Shown here: positions 1-12,300 of the stretch, one piece after another
Position numbering within the stretch: the first letter of the stretch is position 1
Layout: every line of letters starts with the position of its first letter
Assembly: GCF_000004195.4 (NCBI RefSeq)
Contig: NC_030678.2
Location: 93,516,904-93,580,903 of the forward strand
Source of the DNA: Xenopus tropicalis
Lineage: Eukaryota > Chordata > Amphibia > Anura > Pipidae
Direction of reading: 5' to 3'
Length of the DNA: 64,000 nt
Notes under the pieces: model-generated
Database searches by the model: none
Seen by the model: only the letters and a program-made list of their open reading frames with translations
What the model was told of the DNA's origin: nothing
Translations under genes and position numbers: made by a program

Positions 1-582
1 GCTGTCCGCTTCCCCTTAATGTCACCTACACTCAAGTGAGCATTGTTTGCTTCAGGATTCCCAAATAAAATGTCTTAGTTGTCATTAAGGAGGTGCCAAG
101 TCCACTCTGGCAGAGCCAGATCACACCAAGCCTTCAATAACTTTGGTGGTGGCTTAGTTGATTTGCCTCCTGTGCCAAGCCTGTGCTCCACATGCCCCCC
201 CCCCCCCCCCCCCAGCACTTATTTATGTTGTAATATAGTAGCTTGCCATGACTGGCTCCAATTACATCTTATTGTGTCATGTCACTCTTCTAAAAAATAT
301 ATTAAATATATAACTGCCAATGTTATTGCCATTGCTCTGCAGGAATGTGAATTAGTATTGGAACATTGCTTTCATTCAAATTCGTTGCTTTTTGTACTGG
401 TCTGAGATAATTGCTGGCTGTATGTGTTGCTGCTCCATAGGAAAATTACACTTGCTATCTGAATTCTCCCAAAGTCATTGGAGAATCCTTTGAAAGACAC
501 ATTGAAATGAATTATATACTTGCAAGTACAAAACATTCAATATACTCTCTTATTTAACGTAACTTTAATCTTTTAAAGATAT
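1..582. other. AT-rich upstream sequence, no gene recognised
   Basis: Contains a run of about twenty C at 194-214 and otherwise unremarkable sequence. The short open frame across it has no recognisable motif. It may be upstream sequence or a 5' intron of AP2B1. Confidence 0.6.
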
Positions 583-1309
583 ATATATATATTTTGTTAA
601 ATTTAAATTTTTTATTGATTTTTATAGCATAACAAACCATGACAGCACATACAGGTTAAAGTCATTTCTGACAGTAAAAGAGGATCAGGTTATACAGTAT
701 CTGTGTGGATATCAGTCTTAACCAGGTAGCAGTACATGAAAAACTTAAGCTCTTGTTTCAGTATTCAAGAGTTCCCTTTGTAAAGGGCCGTTCCTCGGCC
801 CTGCGATACTGGTGCTACTTCCTGGGTCCCTTTCACCTGTTGTCACATTAAGTATTGATAGTGGCGTGCTGTCCGGTATTATTTAAACAATCAAAGTTAA
901 AAATAGGTATATATAGAAAAAGGGTTTGAGGTAGAGAGGTAGTAGAGCATAGTAACTGGGACAGTAACTGGGTGAGAGAGAAATGGGGGGGGTGGGAGGG
1001 ATAGGAAGGTCATTCTGCTCAGGAATTCTATGTTATAGTCCATTATTATTCTTTGGTCTCGTTGCTTTGGTACGGATAGGAGCCATCCGGCTACGATTAG
1101 TGAAGCTCGTTCTTTCTGTTTGTTGACGCCGGTCCAGGAGGTGTTGACTGTGAAGTTGTTGCTGGTGGAGATTCCCGCATCCCCGGTGCGGCCGTCGGAG
1201 GCCGGGGGGGGGGGCCCCGGGTCAGTGTAGTACAGGCTGTGATTGATTTTCATAATAATTTAAGAATCATAGGGGTCTATGCCTGAAGGAGTGGTTCAGG
1301 TGCAGAATC

Positions 1310-1880
1310 TTAGGCTGCAGCTAATTCTAAATATTGCTCTGAGTGTTTGAATTGGTTCCAATAGAACCATTTCTGTGTAAATTTTCTTAACTCTTTTTCA
1401 GATGTGGGTTTCAGCTCCTCAAATCTATAGATTTCCGACAGTTTATACAGCCAATCTTTTATCCTAGGGGGTTCAGTTTGGCGCCATTTGGTTGGGATTA
1501 GTAACTTGGCTGCATCTAACATAACTGGGAAGTAATTTTCCCATTTATTTTTAAAGCCATCTGAAGGGTTTGGGGATAGGTTTAGAAGGCATTTATAGAG
1601 AAGAGAGATTGTTCTAGTTGGTGTTTTTTGTTGATTCCAGATCTGTTCTATTTCTGTGAGGGTAGGTCTGGGAGATTGCATTTGGGCAAGGCTGGAGGAA
1701 GTGGCGTATCTGACGGTATCTGAACCTGTCCAAGTCTGTTATAGTACGGTTTGGTATCAGGTCTTCTATTGGTTTGATTTGTTGGCCTGTGTAGAAATAG
1801 TTTGCTCCGGAGTGTAATTGTAGTTTCCAGCCTTTAAAGTTGTCCAGATCTAATCCGGGGGGGGAAGTCTGGATTTCCAA
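1310..1880 (-). pseudogene. LINE ORF2 C-terminal fragment with a frameshift
   Basis: Two overlapping minus-strand frames (1614-1880 and 1310-1681) together read as the ORF2 C-terminus: GWKLQLHSGANYFYTGQQIK, then LTEIEQIWNQQKTPTRTISL, ending FYWNQFKHSEQYLELAAA. The switch between frames near 1680-1690 indicates a frameshift, so this is a decayed copy. Confidence 0.75.
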
Positions 1881-2631
1881 AGACTGGGGTGAGTGGGGTA
1901 GGTGTATTTTGCCATTTGCCTGTGTTGGTTAAGTTATCCCATATGTTAAGCGTGTATTTTAGTTTACTATCTGATTTGTCTTTAGAGCTGGGCGGTATGA
2001 CCAAAAATTTATATCACGGTATTTGTCAAAATTATATCGGTGTCACGGTATTTGATGGTATTTTTTTTTTCCATGCATGATTAGGTGTTACCCCAATTCC
2101 TAATAAATTAGAGAATAATTACTGCAGTATTGAAAATCAGAGTCAGGCAAGCGAAGGATCGGCAACATAAAGTCGTAAGGTAAATCAGGCAGGCTTAGTT
2201 TCCCAGGCAAGGCCGCAGACAACATAGCACAGGAGGAGGCGTTTGATAGCTTTAAATACCCCCCACGCATGCGCAGAACTGGCGCCATCAGCGCGTCGCG
2301 GACGTGCACACTTTGACATATACGTGCGCTTTGACGGACGCGTGTGTGCAACGTCCCGCGGACAATGGGACGCACGCGAGACCGGGCTGCGCGGGTGTGT
2401 ACCCTGACACCCCGGTATTGCGGTATCTGAAAAATGAATATACCGTATATACTAGAGTATAAGCCGAGTTTTTCAGCACCAATAATGTGCTTAAAAAGGC
2501 ACCCTCGGCGTATACTCGAGTATATACGGTAATGCGGGCTGCGCTCACCCCGTTGATGTGCATTCAGCGCTCAGGCGTTCAGGAGTACGCGCGCAACCAC
2601 CACTCACCCCCTGCGCCGCTGCGCCAGCACG

Positions 2632-2872
2632 CACACATGCCGTGCCTTTCGTGTGTGCGCCAACGTTAAGGCTGGAGCAGTGCACCAAGGGGGAATGTCC
2701 GTGGCCAGCTCGCACACACGCCATGCCTTTTTGGTGCGTGTCAGGTTTGAGGCTGGAGCAGTGCATCGAGGAGGAATGTCTGTGGCCGGCTCGCACACAC
2801 GCCGTGCCTTTCCCATGCATGTCAGGTTTGAGGCTGGAGCAGTGCAACGAGGGGGAATGTCCACGGGTCGCG
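2632..2872. repeat. 81-bp minisatellite, three copies
   Basis: Units begin at about 2638, 2719 and 2800, around gctggagcagtgca and gctcgcacacacgcc. The 81-bp period is 27 codons and the unit lacks stops in several frames, which produces long overlapping open frames on both strands that are not genes. Confidence 0.8.
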
Positions 2873-3090
2873 GCTATAGGAGAGCAGGTTTTTAAATGTT
2901 ATTCTAGTCTGGAATATGGATCAATAAAGGCATCTCATCAAATTATAACTGATGGATCGGTGCCCTTAGCTATATGACTTGGCTGCCTGATCTGTTTTGT
3001 AATAACTACTACAGTATATATTGCAGGTGATTCAGACTCTCAGCGCTCCAGTGTCATAAATGCAATATTTGGTTATTTACAGGGACGCAC

Positions 3091-3167
3091 CATTCTCTAT
3101 GGGGGATGGCCTTTCCGTAATTTGGAGCTAATAATGTTTTTTTCAGATAATGGATTCCATACCTGTA
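3091..3167. repeat. Fragment of the tacaggtatgggatcc MITE family
   Basis: Matches the right half of the MITE copy at 12655-12983: ctatgggggatgg, tttccgtaatttggagct and the end ccatacctgta. Truncated at its left side. Confidence 0.65.
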
Positions 3168-3801
3168 TGTCAACTTGGGACAATAACTAAAATAGCTTGG
3201 TGATGCAGTAACTAAAGCAGCCTTGTGGATCTTTATCTAAAGCAACTTGGTGGGCAAATGCCTAAAGTAGCTTGGCCATGCAGTATCTCTTTATGATCCA
3301 AATCATAATCAGTTTGTTCTGTGCAGAGGAGAATAATTAATAGCAAATTGTTCTAGAATTAAACTTGTCTGAAATATCTCAATAATAGTAGTATGTTTAC
3401 TAGATCATGTTGTGAGTGAACATTGTACTGTAGTTGCTCTCAATTTACTGCAGACAGCTTGGTTAGAAAACAACCATTTTTACAATTTAGCAATGTAATC
3501 GCTTTAAGTCATCAGCAATGTCACCTTACAGTGCCTACATGAAAGTGCCTGGTGCTGAAGAGAGCATCCTATGGGAATATCTGGGCAGACCACATAGATA
3601 CTGCGCGCAGGTGTGTTAAAAGAAATGAATGCCTAGGCTTATACTCGAGTCAATAAGTTTTTCCAGTTTTCTTAGGTAAAATTAGGTACCTCGGCTTATA
3701 TCCGGATCGGCTTATACTCGAGTATATACGGTAGTTTAAAAAAAAAAAAAAAACACCGGTATTCGGTATTAAACGGTATATTGCCCAGCCCTATTTGTCT
3801 T

Positions 3802-4482
3802 TATATTCTCTTTTGGTGTTTGGTAGCCACAGGCTGGCCCATAGTGGGGTTACAAGTGATTCTTGTTCAATTCTGATCCAGAGTTTGGTTTGTCTGTGGA
3901 AGGACCAGTCTAGACATCTAGTTAATATGGCCGATTTGTGGTATGCTTCCCAGTTTGGCAATCCTAGTCCTCCCTTTTTCGTTGCGGAGAGTTTAATTCG
4001 TGCAATTCTGGGGTTTTTGTTAACCCAAACAAATTTGCTTGTAAGGTTATTTAGGTTCTGAAATGTTTTTTGTGGGGGTGGGTATGGAATTGTTTGGGCC
4101 AGATATAGAAAGCGTGGTAATGTGTTCATTTTGAGGACATTTATTCTGCCTATCCATGGTATTGTTGGTTTTGCCCATGTGTGTAGATCTAGTTTGAACG
4201 TGTTTATGAGGTCGGTATAGTTTCTGTCTACAGTTTGTTTTAGTTCCGGGAAGATTTTTATTCCTAGGTAGGTGAGATGGGAATGTGAGGGTTTAATGGG
4301 GAAGTTCTGCATGATGTCGTTAAAATCTGTCGGTGGGATGGATATGTTCAGTGCTACTGATTTTGTGAGGTTTACTTTGAAGTGGCTAATCTTTTGAAAT
4401 TCCTGTAATTCTAGAAGCAAATTCGGTAGGGTTATTCTGGGGTTTCTTATAAAAAATAGTAAATCGTCAGCGTTTGCTGCCG
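3802..4482 (-). pseudogene. LINE reverse-transcriptase fragment
   Basis: Open frame on the minus strand: ADDLLFFIRNP, then FKVNLTKSVALNI, HLTYLGIKIF, PWIGRINVLKMNTLPRFLY and GGLGLPNWEAYHKSA. These are the RT thumb and connection-like region of L1/Tx1 ORF2 proteins. It lacks the endonuclease and most RT motifs, and is cut at 3802 by the hAT-type insertion. Confidence 0.82.
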
Positions 4483-4680
4483 TAAAGATATTTTTTAAAA
4501 GGGTGTTTATTCACCTGTATGCCATAAAGTTATATTCAATATTCTTCGGTGCCAAGAGTCAAAAAGTATAATTCTTACAATAAAGGCTGTATGCATATAT
4601 AGTTTGCTTTTATTGCTATTGTCAGTTGTAGAAGAAGATTTTACAGTGCTAAAAGGGTTTACAGAGACTCACTTTCGTTT

Positions 4681-5052
4681 TACATGGGATGTCATATCGG
4701 GGAGATTAGCCGCCCGCAACAAGGGAGATTTGTCACGGCCGACTAATCTCCCTATGTACCAGAGCCCTTACAGATAAACATGAATAAGTTAATGGCTTGC
4801 CAAGATTCAGCAAACCATTTGCTGTCAAAGGCAGACAAAATGGATTAAACCTGCCGAAATGACTTCCTTGAAACTAAAGACTTATGAGTTCACTGTAACA
4901 ATAATTTTTTTGGTATTGTATATGTTGAATATATATATGGGATGGCGCCGTGTATGCCATCCCACCGGCGATTTACATACTCGCCGGTGGGATGGTATTT
5001 CGGGGAGATTAGTCGCCTGCAACAAATCTCCCCGTGTGCCACAGCCCTTAGA
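4681..5052. repeat. Two copies of a ggggagattagtcgc MITE family
   Basis: Copies at about 4681-4772 and 4935-5052 share ggggagattag, gagatttgtc and the end cagagccctta or cacagccctta. The second contains the inverted pair ccatcccaccggcg / cgccggtgggatgg. A third copy lies at 13295-13466. Superfamily not assigned. Confidence 0.65.
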
Positions 5053-6293
5053 TTGTAGGGCAATGTTTGTGAACCATTCTTTTCGTTAAAATATTTGGTG
5101 TGCAGGATAAAGCACTAATGGGTTTTACATAAGGTGATTGATCTTATATTAAGTAAGTTATTGAGCAGAATATCCTGTTAATGTTGATATTGTTTCACAG
5201 CTTTGGTAGTAAATTTGAAGTAGGGTGCCAATGGCAGTCTGGGCAGGTTTGCCTTTTCTGCTGGTTTTATCTATGTATGGGCATCTTCAGAGCAGCTTTC
5301 AAAGGTAGTTCAGCAATCTTTGTTGAAAGAAAATTTAATCTGCTTGTATTTATTCATTGGATGCCACACCTTTTTAGAAGCTGAACATTATATTTATATC
5401 TGCTCTTTAGAACATCTGCCAATCAAGTAGATCAGTGCTATTCACTATTTATTGAGGGACAATCTGAACAATATTCATTTTATTAGACTACAGCCCAGTG
5501 TTCGCTAACGTGGTTAATTTGAGTTAAATAAGTCCCTCAAGTTTAAACCAATTCAAATGAACTGCAGTGTATACACATATACACATACCTAACTATACAC
5601 ACATTTATAAAACTATATACACATAGCTTTACTAAAGTAATTACCACCTACACTGCTTCAAATGAAAGTTCTATTCCTTTAATCTAAAGGGGCAGACCTC
5701 TGGTGCTGTGATGATTGTTTTGGGAAAAAAATCCTATCTGTAATCCCCTCTAATGTACTTGTACAGAGCAATCGTGCCATTGAAAGCACCTTTTTTCCAG
5801 AAGAAAACCGGAAAAAGGAATTAGGCCTTGCACTAAGGTTTCGTGACTAAATTTTTTAGGTCTTCTTGTCATGTAAAGTCCTTAAAAAGGTAAAATATGG
5901 GATTTGGCTTAGACACAGGTTGTTGGCTTAGACACAGGTTGCCAAGCTGAATTATTCCAGTACTGGGCTTTCCCAGTTGCTGCTTGTGGCACTTTTGCTA
6001 TTGATGTGAAGTAACCCAGAAATAATGTGCTTTTACTCCTTAACTAAAAGTCTTAATTGTCTTTATTATCCAACAACAGCTTGAGGTTCACAGGTAAGAT
6101 ATTTCTGGTGTAATCAATTAACAAAAATGTGTGAGGTTTTGATAAGTTACATTATAGTATGTACACAGTGTTCCAGTATATTTATTTTTTTATCTCAGAA
6201 TTATATGTCATAGGCTTTACCTGACTGTATGTAATGTTAATATTGAAATAAATATAATGATTTTAACCAATTTTTTAAAAAAATGTATTTTAG
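5053..6293. other. Sequence upstream of the first coding exon, no gene recognised
   Basis: AT-rich, with no protein-coding signal that I recognise and no CpG-rich stretch. It ends in the acceptor of the first coding exon at 6293, so at least its 3' part is intron. Confidence 0.6.
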
Positions 6294-6353
6294 TGTAATC
6301 GAAGTTGAAAAGAAACATGACGGATTCAAAGTATTTTACAACTAACAAAAAAG
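6294..6353 (+). CDS. ap2b1: AP2B1 first coding exon (start codon 6317-6319)
   Basis: The acceptor ...attttag ends at 6293. It is followed by 23 nt of 5' UTR and then ATG at 6317. The exon encodes [12 protein letters not shown] plus one base of the next codon; the donor is gtactg at 6354. MTDSKYFTT is the conserved beta-adaptin N-terminus, which fixes the start. The acceptor just before the ATG implies at least one upstream non-coding exon, not identified here and possibly outside the window. Confidence 0.93.
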
Positions 6354-9300
6354 GTACTGTTATTGTGCATTTGATCTTGAATATATATTTCTCTGTGTAT
6401 CCACGTATGTAGGTGCCATGCCAAGAAATGCACAGAAATCATTCTTCAAAAGTATGCACTTTTCCTACAATAGCTCCAATTAGTAATGTCTCTTTTTCAG
6501 ACTTTCATACTAGCACCACCTTAAGCACTGTTCCTATAGTCAATGTAGCTGGATGTTGGGAAATTGGGCTTCCTTGGCATTTACATATATGATACCTTAG
6601 CATACTGTAATGTAATGAAGGATATTAATTCTGTATGTTTTTTTTTATCTTGTGTTTAAATAGTTTTCATAAAAAGCTTGAGATAATATTAAGAAATGCA
6701 TCATTTTTTTTTTATACAGGCAGTAGAATTATTGTTAAGCTGAACATTGGCCAGTGTTTCTTTTGAAAAAAATTGTGCGTATGCCCACTTAAAGTTTCCA
6801 CTTGTTTTTAGGGGAGATCTTTGAGCTGAAAGCTGAACTTAACAATGAGAAGAAAGAGAAACGGAAGGAAGCTGTGAAGAAGGTTATTGCTGCAATGACC
6901 GTGGGCAAAGATGTCAGGTATAGTTACGTAGGGTTGAAAAAAGACCTATTTAGTATCATCAGCAAAAATTGGTACAGTACCTTCTATGCCCCCAGGTCAT
7001 TAATTAGCAAGTTAAAAAGCAAAGGACGAAGGACAGACCCCTGTGGTACTCCCACAACAGCACTGGCACAATTAGAAAATGTCCCATTTACTACCACTCT
7101 CTGTAATCCATCCTTCAAGTACAAATATTATGTTCCAAGCCAATATTCCTATATTTTATCATTAACTTTCTGTACAGTACTGGGTCAAATACTTCGGAAA
7201 AGTCCAAGTAGATGACATCCACTGCCATTCCATCATCAAGATACATGCTCACCTGATCATAAAAGCAACTAAATTAGTCTGGCATGAAATTCTGGTCTGA
7301 GGTCATGAACATCCTAGCAGACAAATTAGAGTTCCCTAGGTTGCTAATGCCCCAAGTGTGTATACTGGGAGTCATAGATAAACTAATAAGTACCAACCAT
7401 GCCAGAACCAGATACAGATCTCTCTTATACTATGCAAGGAAACTCATTGCAATGATTTGAATGGGACCCAAACCCCCCACAATTCAAAGCTGGATTACTC
7501 TGGTAAATCAAACCCTGCCCCTCATTAAGCTCACCCTATTAACCAGAGGTTCCCAAAAGAAATTTGAAAAAATCTGGAGCCCATGGTGGGAGGCAGGTCT
7601 AGGTGGACAAGGCTCCTTGATGTAAAAGGTGATGCCCCATCCAGCATATACTGATGACCTTAATCTCCTAAGCAGACCCTTGGCGTAGTAACTGCCTAAC
7701 TCTAATACTGCTGTATCACCTATAAGACCTACTATAATTGAATAGAAACTGAATAATTGCAATCACAGTCACAGTCGTACCAACCAGATTTACTTTATTA
7801 CGGCTACAATCAAACTGTAAATATCACCAAAACCAAACAAGTACCTAATTTCACCGCAGACCGGTATTCTGTTTTACTTCTCTTATGTTAATTTTGTTCT
7901 TTTGTTTTTGATTTGATGTATTTCGTTTAAAAACAATAAAACATTACCTATTAAAAAAAAAAATTAGTCTGGCATGATCTGTTGCGCATAAAACCATGCT
8001 GGCACAAACTTATAGTATTGTGGTTTGCAATGTTTTCAAGTATCCTGTCCCTTATTACCACCTGCCAAAAGCTTCCCTACCACTGATGTTGGACTAACAG
8101 GCCTGTAGTTTTCTGGCTGAGAACAGGATTCCTTTTTGAATAACAGAACTACATTAGCAATTCACCAGTCTGTTGGCACCATGCCAGACTTCAATGAATC
8201 CTGGAAAATTAATGAAGAGGTTTGCCAATCACAGAGCTACATGTTCAAGTCTCTTTTGAACTTCCTCCAATGCATCAGTAGTTATATTACTAGAATCGGG
8301 TCTATTAAAATGGAAGTCTTGATTAGCTGTCTCCTCAGTTGTGCAGGCCTATGAAAATTCAAAGAGTTCAAATTGAATGGATTAAATACATTCATCACCT
8401 ATAACCTGTGTTTTGCAGAATTGTTTGTTAAATATAGAATTCTGCAGTCTAGTCTGATTTATTGTCACTTCTAATTAAAAGACTGATTTGATGCTAACTA
8501 AAATTGGTTAGTACTTTTTTGACTGTTATCTCAGAGTTTGGATTACCACTTTTTAGTAGCAATGATAAAAAGGCATGTTGTCACTTGATTCAGTCAATTT
8601 TAGTACTTAAATGTAAATTGATGCATACATCATAGACCCCCTTCACTGGCTCCTCTGCCGAACCACACCTCTAACACTCCCCAGTACAACCTGGCTCCCC
8701 CATACCTGGGGCAGCATATCACTACACTATTGTGTAGTGTGGGTTGCATGGTTCAGGACAGGTGCACCATATGATGAATGCGCCATGTTCTTTGCCCTTT
8801 AAACCAAAAAAAAAGAAAAGAAAAAATCCTTATTTGAAAGACAATAGAGGAACTAAAGTTCCTTGGACCATGGTGCGCAGTTTGTTACAGGGTCCTGTTG
8901 TTATCCCATATCTACAATCACCAACACTTCTTTTAATCCCACCCTTCAACCAGTCATTAATTTCCCTACAAATTACAAATGAGATTGTGCTTTGGCACCT
9001 TTACTAGATTATTTGTTTTCTTCTGCCTTAAAAAACATTTCCCTTGATCCCCCCCTTTGGTCCTGGTGCCTGTGTGGTTGCTTCACATGTTATATCCTTA
9101 GTTAACATCTAGATTGTAAAAATGCAAACGTGATATTATATGGTGAACAGAACATTTAAAAATTTCCATGTACACCATAGTGAATGTCATAAGTCAAGCA
9201 CGCTGTGTTTGCTATGAGCTCCACTATTAAAGGTCTTTGCCTTTAGCCTCCTTAAAAAATGAAACCTATTATAAGTGTGAATTGCCCACCTATGCTTATA

Positions 9301-12300
9301 TGTAGTCCCCATTTGTGGTTTTATTTTATTATTGAGTTGGATATACGGTAGTTTAGTTACACTTTGCAGACTGAGAACAGCTAACTGAAATGCCTTTAAT
9401 GCAGAACTTTAATTCAGTCCTGTGAAAATGATAGACCGGCCTCATACAAAGCACTTCCGTGTATTCTAACTAATTTGTCCCTTTCCCCTTTTCTTTAAAA
9501 TCCACAGCTCCCTGTTTCCAGATGTGGTGAACTGCATGCAAACAGACAATCTGGAACTGAAGAAACTTGTTTACCTTTACCTGATGAACTATGCTAAAAG
9601 CCAACCAGACATGGCAATCATGGCTGTTAACAGCTTTGTCAAGGTGGCTATCATTTTATCCGTCTTGGTTTTTATATGCTATGCTATGATATGGTGTTGA
9701 TATATTGCTATTAAACAGGATCTTGTACATTTTAATTTAATTTAAAACAGAAATGCGTAGTCAGGTATACTTAAGTGTATTATTAGCCAAGAAGCATGAA
9801 CAATAGAGTGTATTTATTGTGTAGTGTACTTGGGAAGAGGTTATCCCATATAATATACTGTTATTAGTCTGTCTTACATATTTTGTTTTATATATCAAGT
9901 TTTACACGTTAGACTTGGAATTCAGTAGGCCTTGTGACTTACAGTATTATGTAGCTGTAATTAAATGTTGTTTTACTTAGGACTGTGAGGATCCAAACCC
10001 TCTGATCCGAGCCCTGGCAGTGCGTACCATGGGTTGTATCCGAGTTGATAAAATCACAGAGTACCTTTGTGAGCCTTTGCGGAAGTGCCTGAAGGATGAG
10101 GACCCATACGTGCGCAAGACAGCAGCAGTGTGTGTGGCCAAACTCCATGATATCAATGCCCAGATGGTGGAAGATCAGGGCTTCTTAGATTCACTGAGGG
10201 ATCTGATTGCTGATTCCAACCCAATGGTAAGATATACAGAATAAAAAGTTGGACTTAAGACTTTTAAATTATATTCTACTTTAAACAGAGAAGCTGGAGT
10301 AAAGAAAGCTAACCATGCATTTTTATTAATAAGTACAAACTTTGTAAGAACATTAAGATATCTGACAACACATTCATTAGCAGGTAGAATGTTTCCTTGT
10401 TCATTTCCCACAGGAGGAAAAATTTTATTGCGGAAGATAACTTGAGATAGCAGCTGTGATTGGAATATGCAATACAGTATAGCTTATGACTGGTGCTGCC
10501 ATCACAAAAATCTTTTTTTCCATCAAAATCTCAAAAAAAAAAAAATAATAAACCTTAAACATATTGCATTTGGGGTAATGGCAAACAGGGCGATTTTAAG
10601 TATTTTGTTGCACAATCGTTTTTTAGCTGCATAGGAGGGCAGTGTGCCCTTTTTTTCAACATGAGTTCCGTCAATAGGTCTTGTACTGAGTAAAATCTGA
10701 AACTGAACGTAAAGTCACATTATACTCGAGGTTCTTCCAAGCACAATTAAAACATATCCATATCCACGAAGAAGCCTCTGTGTAAACAATCCCCTTCTTT
10801 ACTCTAGCTGCAGCCTTTGTGATATGGAGCAGGTAATTATACAGGAATTTAATGGTGGTTCACGCATTATCAATTTTCTTCCTTTTTATTCTATACAGAT
10901 ATGTAAGCATTTTTCATTACGTGCTTATTTCATTTTTCATTTTCATTTGGCTGCATTTTTATAAAAAATAAGGAGCACATCTAAGAGCCTGTCAGTTTCA
11001 TGTATGTACCCATGGTCTCTGGTGGAGGAAACAGTTTTTATTTTATAGATGTCTTTTAATCTGGATAAAATCACAAAAATTAGCTTGAAAAAAACAGCAA
11101 GTTGCAGCATTATTTTGGATTGTCTCATTATACACCTGTTTACTGTTTTAAATGGATATAAAATGTAATTTAATATTAACATACTGAGAGCTCTTGAGCA
11201 ATTTTAATTTATTTTTATATTTTCTGTCCTTTCAAAATCATAAAGGAAAATATATACTGAATAAAAACTGAATATGCTGATTGCATCTCCAGTGAGACAC
11301 TGCTCATATGCAGTCTGCTCTCACTGGACAAAGTGCTAGGTTTTCTTCGTGGTGTTGATATGATAAGAGATGGGGGAAAGAGCCAAAGACTATACACAGG
11401 CTCAATTTTAGATGGTGTTGATTCATCCAAGTAGATAGAGCTAGCAATAATGTATCTAAATTTTAAAGTTTAGTAAAGGAGTGGCTAAATATATTTGGAT
11501 ATCATCAGCATACACACTGTAGTAAGGGCAAGGTCACATGGAGCATAGATCCGCTTTTTTTAGTCCTGCATTTTTCAGTCAGGCTGAGAGAAGCAGATCC
11601 GCTTCCTACACAGCTCCGAAAACTACAATATCCACCTCAGTGCAGGCACACACAGTGGAATAGATCAGAGATTGGCCTTTAAAAAAAGCCTGCTTTTGTT
11701 GGGGGCTTAGGAAAGAGCACATTGTTTGTGTATATGATGGGCATCTGCTTCTGGATGGAATCTTTGTTTTTTAAGTCTGCAAATTCCTGTGTAAGACTGA
11801 GGGATGTAGCATTGTGGATTGGATTTATTATTAGATATTATGTTGTTGTTTTAGTGTGCCATAGTAACCTGGCTTGGCCTTAGTAAGGGCAGAATTGAGT
11901 AATGACAGCAGACTGTCATGATTTTTATGATATACTTTTCATTTCTAAATTATACTGTTTACATAGAAAATAATTCACTCTACCATTTAACATTTTATTC
12001 TTGAACCAACAAATGTATTTTTTTTAGTTGTAATATTGGTGTGTAGGCAGCCATCTCAGTGCATTGTGCCTGATTCGGAGCTTTCAGAAAGAGCCAGCGC
12101 TACACTTTACAACCGCTTTTAGGTAACCTATTGTTTCTCCTACTCCCATGTAACTTGAGGAGTTCCAAGCCGGACTTGGATTTCTTACTATTGAGTGCTG
12201 TATTGATATCTACTGGGAGCTGCTAACTTGCTACCTTCCTATTGTTCAGCTGATCGGCTGCTGGGGGGTGGAAGGGAGAGGGGAGATATCACTCCAACAT

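Larger units (their letters stand above)
2441..3731. mobile_element. Inner element with taccgtatatactcgag termini
   Basis: Left end taccgtatatact at 2441 and right end agtatatacggta at 3731 are inverted repeats, each continuing into gagtataagccgag-type sequence. A second copy of the terminus, facing inward at 2531, makes a 91-bp hairpin at 2441-2531. The span may be one element or two neighbouring ones. The superfamily is not assigned. Confidence 0.6.
1983..3793. mobile_element. Non-autonomous hAT-type DNA transposon nested in the LINE
   Basis: The ends are tagagctgggc (left) and gcccagcccta (right), imperfect inverted repeats of the hAT TAGRG type. They are flanked on both sides by the 8-bp duplication tttgtctt (1975-1982 and 3794-3801). 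LINE protein similarity resumes on both sides, so the hAT came later. No transposase frame is seen inside. The content is a mosaic: a CpG-rich stretch at 2275-2420, an inner inverted-repeat element and a minisatellite. Confidence 0.85.
583..4482 (-). mobile_element. 5'-truncated L1/Tx1-like LINE, minus strand, split by a hAT-type insertion
   Basis: Reading the minus strand, the LINE begins inside the reverse transcriptase near the metal-binding motif (ANADDLLFF, just below 4482). It continues through 3802-4420 and resumes at 1310-1974 with the ORF2 C-terminus and a 3' UTR to about 583. Short flanking repeats taaagatat at 574-582 and 4483-4491 fit a target-site duplication, though the sequence is low complexity. 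The normal FADD or YADD motif reads NADD here, so it is inactive. The clade is assigned by resemblance to Xenopus Tx1/L1 proteins. Confidence 0.8.

Noticed and set aside
897..1253. 118-codon minus-strand frame as a gene
   Set aside because: It lies in the 3' untranslated part of the LINE at 583-4482 and has no recognisable domain.
6802..7215. 137-codon open frame continuing past AP2B1 exon 2
   Set aside because: After 6917 it runs through the donor into antisense LINE sequence; the protein continues in the exon at 9508.
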